7,276 bases of DNA from CAZZHG01 sp964653655 (GTDB lineage Bacteria > Bdellovibrionota > FAC87 > UBA2466), in assembly GCA_964653655.1 (NCBI GenBank), contig CAZZHG010000147.1, positions 1 to 7,276 of the forward strand, in the 5' to 3' direction. The position numbers and the translations under genes were made by a program. The first letter of the stretch is position 1; every line of letters begins with the position of its first letter. The notes beneath the pieces were generated by a model. The model saw nothing but the letters and a program-made list of their open reading frames with translations, did not search any database and had not been told where the DNA came from. Below, in pieces: positions 5,898-7,276 of this stretch.

Positions 5898-5926
5898 TTG
5901 GTTTTTTATGCATATCTATGCATACT
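5898..5926 (+). promoter_or_regulatory. probable argG promoter
   Basis: TTGGTT (5898-5903) and CATACT (5921-5926) are 17 nt apart, a standard sigma-70 spacing; the -10 matches 4 of 6. The ATGCAT palindrome at 5907-5924 occupies the spacer and runs into the -10, so a bound repressor would block polymerase. Transcription would start near 5933, giving a leader of about 27 nt that includes the argG ribosome-binding site. Confidence 0.5.
5907..5924. promoter_or_regulatory. putative ArgR operator, argG-proximal
   Basis: TATGCATATCTATGCATA is an 18-bp palindrome with two perfect 8-bp half-sites and a 2-bp centre, matching the 18-bp size of ARG boxes. It overlaps the proposed argG promoter. It is the most symmetric of the three sites in the divergent control region. 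Confidence 0.7.
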
Positions 5927-5948
5927 GAGTTTTGTAAGAGATCTGTAA

Positions 5949-5954
5949 AAGGAG
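5949..5954 (+). promoter_or_regulatory. argG ribosome-binding site
   Basis: AAGGAG lies 5 nt before the ATG at 5960. It decides the argG start: the frame is open back to an ATG at 5918, but that one lies inside the operator palindrome, lacks a Shine-Dalgarno sequence and would add 14 residues ahead of the conserved N-terminus. Confidence 0.85.
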
Positions 5955-5959
5955 AGCGA

Positions 5960-7156
5960 ATGAAGAGCGTACTTTTGGTTTATTCGGGCGGTTTGGACAC
6001 TTCGGTTTGCATTCCCTTGATGCGCGAGGGGTACGGCTACGAAAAAGTAATCACGGTCACCATAGATGTAGGGCAACCGGAAGCCGACCTTCTTCAAGCG
6101 AAGGAAAAGGCCGGCATTCTGAAAACCGAACATTATACGGTGGACGCGAAGGAAGAATTCGCCCGGGACTATTGCTTCAAGGCGCTCGCCGCGAACGGCG
6201 ATTACGAAGGCTATCCCATCAGCACCTCCATCGCCCGGCCCCTCATCGGAGCGAAAGCGGTGGAGATGGCCAACCGGCTTGGCGTTACGGACTTCGCCCA
6301 CGGTTGCACCGGCAAGGGGAACGACCAGTTCCGAATCGAATTCGCCATCCGCTCGCTCCTTCCTAACGCTACGATCCACGCCCCGGTCCGGGAACGGAAC
6401 ATGACCCGCAGCTGGGAGATCGATTACGCGAAGGCGAAGAACGTTCCGATCCAGCAAAGCCTGGACAAGATTTGGAGCGTGGACGAGAACCTCTGGGGCC
6501 GGTCCATCGAAGGCGGCCACCTCGAAAACCCCGACTACACTCCGCCGGAAGAGATCTTTCAGTGGACTCAGTCCCCGGAAAAGGCCCCGAACACCGCCGT
6601 CGAAGTGACCGTGGAGTTCGACCGGGGCATCCCGGTAAAGATCGACGGCGAGACCCTGTCGCCCGCGAAGCTGGTCCAGAAGGCGAATAAGATTGCGGGC
6701 GCCTCCGGCGTCGGCCGGGTCGACATCATGGAAGACCGCCTCATGGGCCTCAAAGTCCGCGAAAACTACGAGTGCCCCGGGGCGACACTGCTTCTGACGG
6801 CCCACAAAGCCCTCGAAGCTCTGGTGCTCACCCGCGACGAGCTGCGCTTCAAGGCCCTCGTCGACGCCGAGTGGAGCACCTTGGCCTACCAGGGCCTCTG
6901 GTTCGATCCGCTCAAGACAGATTTGGAAGCTTTCATCGGCAAGACCCAGAGCCGGGTCACCGGCAAAGTGCGGCTGCGGCTGTTTAAAGGATCCGCAAAG
7001 GTCCTCGGCCGCTCCAGCGCCTGGGCCCTGTACAACGAGGACCTGGCGTCGTTTGATTCGAAGACTTTCGACCAGCGCGAAAGCACCGGCATGGTGAAGC
7101 ACTTCGGGCTCCAGGCCCGGATGCACTCGCTGCTGTCTAAGAAACTGGGAGAGTAA
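5960..7156 (+). CDS. argG: argininosuccinate synthase
   Basis: ArgG condenses citrulline and aspartate, using ATP, to argininosuccinate in the cytoplasm. From the ATG at 5960 the protein is 398 residues, the usual size of the short (type I) form rather than the ~447-residue E. coli enzyme. Its N-terminus runs straight into the ATP-pyrophosphatase P-loop SGGLDTS (9-15). Further signatures are TIDVGQPE (34-41), YPISTSIARPLIGAKA (85-100), HGCTGKGNDQFRIE (114-127), the substrate-binding segment WSVDENLWGRSIEGGHLE, and the C-terminal YNEDLASFDSKTFDQRESTGMV. The frame is intact. It is divergent from argC and probably repressed by ArgR through the operator at 5907-5924. argH does not follow directly: the next 120 bases show no lyase N-terminus. 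Confidence 0.97.
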   Translation: MKSVLLVYSGGLDTSVCIPLMREGYGYEKVITVTIDVGQPEADLLQAKEKAGILKTEHYTVDAKEEFARDYCFKALAANGDYEGYPISTSIARPLIGAKAVEMANRLGVTDFAHGCTGKGNDQFRIEFAIRSLLPNATIHAPVRERNMTRSWEIDYAKAKNVPIQQSLDKIWSVDENLWGRSIEGGHLENPDYTPPEEIFQWTQSPEKAPNTAVEVTVEFDRGIPVKIDGETLSPAKLVQKANKIAGASGVGRVDIMEDRLMGLKVRENYECPGATLLLTAHKALEALVLTRDELRFKALVDAEWSTLAYQGLWFDPLKTDLEAFIGKTQSRVTGKVRLRLFKGSAKVLGRSSAWALYNEDLASFDSKTFDQRESTGMVKHFGLQARMHSLLSKKLGE

Positions 7157-7276
7157 GAGCCTCTAACGGAATGAGTTTCGTAGCGAGGGTAATCAGGATG
7201 GTCGGGAAAAAGGACGCACAAAGGAGGAACCGGAGGCGTGCCCGTAGGCACGTCGAGGATTCCGACTGCGGAGGAC
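7157..7276 (+). other. argG downstream region: GGA-rich stretch with hairpin
   Basis: No recognisable gene. A perfect 6-bp stem with a 4-nt loop (CGTGCC, CGTA, GGCACG; 7237-7252) has no T-tract after it, so it is not a standard terminator. It is bracketed by GGAA (7226-7229) and TTCC (7260-7263) across a symmetric 7/7 internal loop. An alternative small hairpin, GTCG/CGAC (7252-7255 with 7263-7266), would put AGGA in its loop. GGA occurs six times between 7223 and 7275. AAAGGAGG (7220-7227) is a near-ideal Shine-Dalgarno sequence, 10 nt before a GTG at 7238 whose frame stays open to the window end. Confidence 0.5.

Noticed and set aside
5918..5959. Upstream argG start at 5918
   Set aside because: It lies inside the operator palindrome with no Shine-Dalgarno; ATG at 5960 has AAGGAG 5 nt upstream and starts right at the conserved N-terminus.
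5906..7126. 406-codon minus-strand frame opposite argG
   Set aside because: Antisense to intact argG; no recognisable domain and unusual His/Gly/Phe-rich composition. Its length reflects codon bias of argG.
7171..7276. Frame from ATG at 7171, open to the window end
   Set aside because: It encodes an Arg-rich, family-less peptide through the structured GGA-rich stretch and lacks a good ribosome-binding site; probably chance.
1..7276. CRISPR array, tRNA, rRNA, transposase or att sites
   Set aside because: No repeated spacer pattern, RNA-gene signature or transposase motif seen on either strand.

Overview
This window holds most of an arginine biosynthesis locus from a fairly GC-rich bacterium (about 60% GC by eye), next to two unrelated small genes. 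The leftward block argC-argJ-argB-argF-argR (5839 down to 1263) is packed end to end: the junctions are a 1-nt overlap, direct abutment, a 1-nt gap and a 4-nt overlap, so it is almost certainly one operon. argG (5960-7156) is divergent from it, and the two units share a short AT-rich control region (about 5826-5950). That region carries three ATGCAT-type palindromes that look like ArgR operators. The operon's last gene encodes the ArgR repressor itself.

The proteins point to the cyclic (acetyl-recycling) pathway. ArgJ transfers the acetyl group from acetylornithine back to glutamate, ArgB phosphorylates N-acetylglutamate, ArgC reduces the acyl phosphate, ArgF makes citrulline and ArgG makes argininosuccinate. 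ArgB has the N-terminal helix associated with arginine-inhibited kinases, so control appears both transcriptional (ArgR) and allosteric. The aminotransferase argD and the lyase argH are not in the window.

On the left, on the plus strand, are the probable last codons of an unknown gene (3-32), a secreted DUF1287-family protein (75-650) and a stand-alone phage 'ABA sandwich' domain protein (703-1119). These converge on the arg operon. The 143-bp gap between them (1120-1262) is mostly a fold-back structure with perfect 25-bp arms around a 75-nt centre.

The right end (7157-7276) is a GGA-rich stretch with a compact hairpin and a strong Shine-Dalgarno-like sequence. It could be the leader of the next gene or a structured RNA.

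The taxonomy is uncertain. A DUF1287 protein, argR embedded in the arg operon and a short (398-residue) ArgG suit a Gram-negative environmental lineage such as Bdellovibrionota or Myxococcota, but nothing here fixes it. I did not find an obviously new multi-gene system. The most interesting items are the operator architecture, the intergenic fold-back element and the GGA-rich tail.
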